Assembly: GCF_001598555.1 (NCBI RefSeq)
Contig: NZ_BCZE01000058.1
Location: 1 to 53,802 of the forward strand
Source of the DNA: Novosphingobium rosa NBRC 15208
Lineage (GTDB): Bacteria > Pseudomonadota > Alphaproteobacteria > Sphingomonadales > Sphingomonadaceae
Direction of reading: 5' to 3'
Length of the DNA stretch: 53,802 nt
How positions within the stretch are numbered: the first letter of the stretch is position 1; every line of letters begins with the position of its first letter. A program made the translations under genes and the position numbers. Positions 52,012-53,802 of this stretch are shown piece after piece. The notes below the pieces were generated by a model. That model saw nothing but the letters and a program-made list of their open reading frames with translations. It was not told the origin of the DNA and made no database searches.

Positions 52012-52851
52012 TTAAGGAAGATGATCGCGGGTGGCGGTCGAGACCGGTGTGGGCGTCGAATTGGCCACAGCCTTGGAATGGGCGACGAGAAACGTCTCAA
52101 TCTGGCCCTGCTGGAAGCCCGAGATGATCTTGCCATCCAGGATAAGCGTTGGCGTACCGCTGACTCCAACCCGCGCGACGAGGGCTGCATCCTCCGCTAC
52201 CTTGGCGTGCCCTTTCGGGCAGGTCGCCAGCGCCGACGGGGATACGCCTGTGTACATTGCCTTAAAAGAGGCAACTGGGTCCGGCGAGCACAGGATATGC
52301 TCAGCCTTTGCCGCGGCCTGCGGGTGGATGCCCGACACGAAGTAGACGAGCCTTCGCACTGGTTTGCCTTCAGCGGCTTTGGCGATCCAGTAGCGCTCCA
52401 GCGCCTGACAATAGGGACATTCGGGATCGGTGAATTCGATGACCGTTGGTAGCCCTGCAGGGCCGATAACGAGGGCCTTGGCCGGATCGATAGAAGCGAG
52501 CTGCTTTTCGGCTCTTGCGCTCTGCGCAACTGCGGTCACATTGATCCCGTTGCGATCATAGACCGTCGCAAAGAGAATATGCTGACTTTCCGGGGCGTAA
52601 TAGATCAGCCGACCGCCGGCGCTGGCTTGATAGATCGGGCCCCTGACCGGAGCCGGGCCAAATTCGTCGAACTGTAGGTTCGAGAAGGTCTGATGCAACC
52701 GAAGTTCCGCTTGGGCCGCAGCATCGCGTAACAGCCGGTCATCGCTTTGCTGGATCGACGGAGGTGCCGTTTGGGCGGTCGCGACGGATGTCATGCCAAG
52801 GAGCAGGCAGGTTGGTAGCACGAAATGCAGCAGGCTGCGGGAGATATTCAT
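52012..52851 (-). CDS. DsbC-like periplasmic disulfide isomerase
   Basis: A 279-residue exported protein (signal peptide about residues 1-26) with an N-terminal dimerisation-like region and a thioredoxin domain carrying TDPECPYCQ (Cys145, Cys148) and the cis-Pro loop GVSGTPTLI. It closely follows the DsbC/DsbG layout and is the usual first gene of IncHI/R27-like F-type operons, where it helps fold the Cys-rich transfer proteins. Its ATG overlaps the stop of the preceding small gene by ATGA. Confidence 0.9.
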   Translation of the reverse strand: MNISRSLLHFVLPTCLLLGMTSVATAQTAPPSIQQSDDRLLRDAAAQAELRLHQTFSNLQFDEFGPAPVRGPIYQASAGGRLIYYAPESQHILFATVYDRNGINVTAVAQSARAEKQLASIDPAKALVIGPAGLPTVIEFTDPECPYCQALERYWIAKAAEGKPVRRLVYFVSGIHPQAAAKAEHILCSPDPVASFKAMYTGVSPSALATCPKGHAKVAEDAALVARVGVSGTPTLILDGKIISGFQQGQIETFLVAHSKAVANSTPTPVSTATRDHLP

Positions 52852-53138
52852 CGGACGCTCTCCTGGCGAAGGAATATGGGGGCGAGGTGCCCTCCGAACT
52901 GCCCGGGCGCGTCGTCAATCCACACATGATTTCCCAGTCGATTGAGCCGGATGGCGGGGACGGCCGAAGGCTGAGGTTGCGATTTCCGGGCGACGATGCT
53001 GAAGCCGTCACCATCTTCGATGGTATCGAGAGGTACCGTGCAAAGCAGGGCGGGAGGAACGATGGCCGGGCAAGCGATCAGCCTGCCGGCAGAAAAGAGG
53101 AGGGCGAGGCTCGCCCAAACATAAGTGACCATTCGCAT
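52848..53138 (-). CDS. Small exported protein heading the tra operon, unknown
   Basis: A 96-residue frame. The ATG at 53138 (AAGGATC upstream) opens a probable signal peptide of about 23 residues ending LIACP; the frame is open for 57 further codons upstream, but that part lacks export features. The remainder contains TIEDGDGFSI and a Pro/Gln-rich loop and ends without hydrophobic helices. Its stop overlaps the dsbC-like gene by ATGA. I do not recognise it; an S26-substrate or periplasmic helper is possible but unproved. Confidence 0.55.
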   Translation of the reverse strand: MRMVTYVWASLALLFSAGRLIACPAIVPPALLCTVPLDTIEDGDGFSIVARKSQPQPSAVPAIRLNRLGNHVWIDDAPGQFGGHLAPIFLRQESVR

Positions 53139-53506
53139 CGATGGGATCCTTCCGAAAGGGCTGCATTGCTTGGGGCAGCACATTGGCAGCCGACGGCCTT
53201 GCCAAATGCAAAGAGTTTGGCTCTTTGCGCGGTGTATGAACGCCACGCTTGCATGAAGGGCATCGATCACGGCATGATGATCCCGTAAGGGCAACAAGCC
53301 GGCAGGCACCTAGGCCATGCTGTCGCGTGGTCGCGGTTCCGTTCTCCTGTGAGCTGAAAAAGCGCAGAGGAAGGAAGGTTTTGCAGGCCGGTTCGCTGCC
53401 CGGGCGATGCTGTTGTTTCCTTCCGTTCTTCCGAGCCGAGGGATGGCCTGCTTCACCCCCGCCCCGCAATAGCGAGGGCAATCAGCTTCCGGTTGGGGGA
53501 GTTCGG
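53139..53506. other. Region upstream of the tra operon
   Basis: No confident gene is seen. The minus-strand promoter of the transfer operon should lie here, but I find no clear -35/-10 pair. A short hairpin AGAGCCAAACTCT occurs on the minus strand near 53208-53220. No nick-site motif or direct-repeat series that would mark an origin of transfer is evident. Confidence 0.35.
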
Positions 53507-53802
53507 GTGCCGTTTGTCGGCAGCATGCTTCCTGAAACCGGAAATGAAATTCCGATTGTGACGTCTACGCTCATCAATGTGCCGCTGCGCGATGCCAAGC
53601 GGAGCACTTTGCCGAGTCTTTTCAGACGTCCCGACCAGTTCCTGGAGGTGTATGTGACCGTTACCCGCACTCGCGCTTACAAGCTGCAGCTCTCCAAACA
53701 GGGCATTCAATTCTATCTCAAATGCCACGATAGCTTGTGTCGTCGGGTTGGTGATCTTCTTCCTTACGGGAATACCTTGTTCGTCAGCATGCTGTTGATG
53801 CG
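53507..53802 (+). CDS. Possible gene fragment running off the right edge
   Basis: From a GTG at 53507, with GGGGGAG upstream, the frame is open for 98 codons to the end of the window; an ATG at 53525 is an alternative. The translation (PFVGSMLPETGNEIPIVTS at the start) is soluble, basic in the middle and of ordinary composition, without a recognised domain. The frame is open further upstream as well, which is common in GC-rich DNA, so the length alone is weak evidence. It is divergent from the tra operon. Family unknown. Confidence 0.3.
   Translation, partial: MPFVGSMLPETGNEIPIVTSTLINVPLRDAKRSTLPSLFRRPDQFLEVYVTVTRTRAYKLQLSKQGIQFYLKCHDSLCRRVGDLLPYGNTLFVSMLLM

Noticed and set aside
53139..53506. 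Origin of transfer upstream of the tra operon
   Set aside because: No nick-site consensus, no convincing inverted-repeat series and no adjacent relaxase gene.
1..53802. CRISPR arrays, tRNA or rRNA genes, insertion sequences, integrase or transposase genes
   Set aside because: Looked for on both strands by eye and found none; the only exact repeats noted are the operator copies and the hairpin arms.

Overview
The window reads as GC-rich alphaproteobacterial DNA, most likely from a sphingomonad (Novosphingobium or Sphingobium type). The grounds are two large TonB-dependent receptors placed among glycoside hydrolases, a GH106 rhamnosidase whose catalytic residues align at constant offset with those I recall for Novosphingobium RHA-P, and an F-type conjugation cluster of the kind carried by sphingomonad megaplasmids. 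No replication gene, relaxase, coupling protein, tRNA, rRNA, IS or CRISPR is visible, so a plasmid setting is inferred.

Left block (1-11.5 kb, + strand): plant cell-wall (hemicellulose) degradation. It holds the C-terminal end of a GH1 beta-glucosidase, a GH39 beta-xylosidase, a GH43 xylosidase/arabinofuranosidase, a TonB-dependent receptor, then a GH74 xyloglucanase overlapping a GH35 beta-galactosidase by an ATGA. Between receptor and GH74 lies a decayed alpha/beta-hydrolase (acetyl-xylan-esterase-like) pseudogene on the minus strand. The block is suited to xylan and xyloglucan, taking oligosaccharides in through the receptor and finishing them in the periplasm.

Middle block (11.6-30.5 kb): a rhamnoside-utilisation locus. 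On the minus strand, transcribed right to left, are a LacI regulator, a type-B carboxylesterase, then GH3, GH78, GH106, a neutral-ceramidase-like protein and a GPH-family sugar symporter. On the plus strand are a second TonB-dependent receptor and an L-rhamnose 1-dehydrogenase. Five identical copies of the LacI-type operator TGATAACGTTGGCAG lie only in this block: two in the promoter region of the GH3 operon and three, 33 and 32 bp apart, upstream of the receptor. The logic is receptor uptake of a rhamnose-glucose conjugate, removal of esters and sugars in the periplasm, symport of the sugar, and oxidation of L-rhamnose by the non-phosphorylative route. The later enzymes of that route are not in the window.

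Right block (30.8-53.1 kb): after a small two-helix membrane protein comes an F-type (IncHI/R27-like) conjugative type IV secretion operon, all on the minus strand. In transcription order it is: small secreted protein, DsbC-like, TraA pilin, TraL, TraE, TraK, TraB, TraV, TraC, two small membrane proteins, TraW, TraU, a small unknown protein, TraN (split into two separately exported polypeptides), TrbC, an RP4-TraF-like S26 peptidase, TraF, an extra thioredoxin-fold protein, TraH and TraG. Many of the genes are joined by 4-bp overlaps. A possible gene fragment on the plus strand runs off the right edge.
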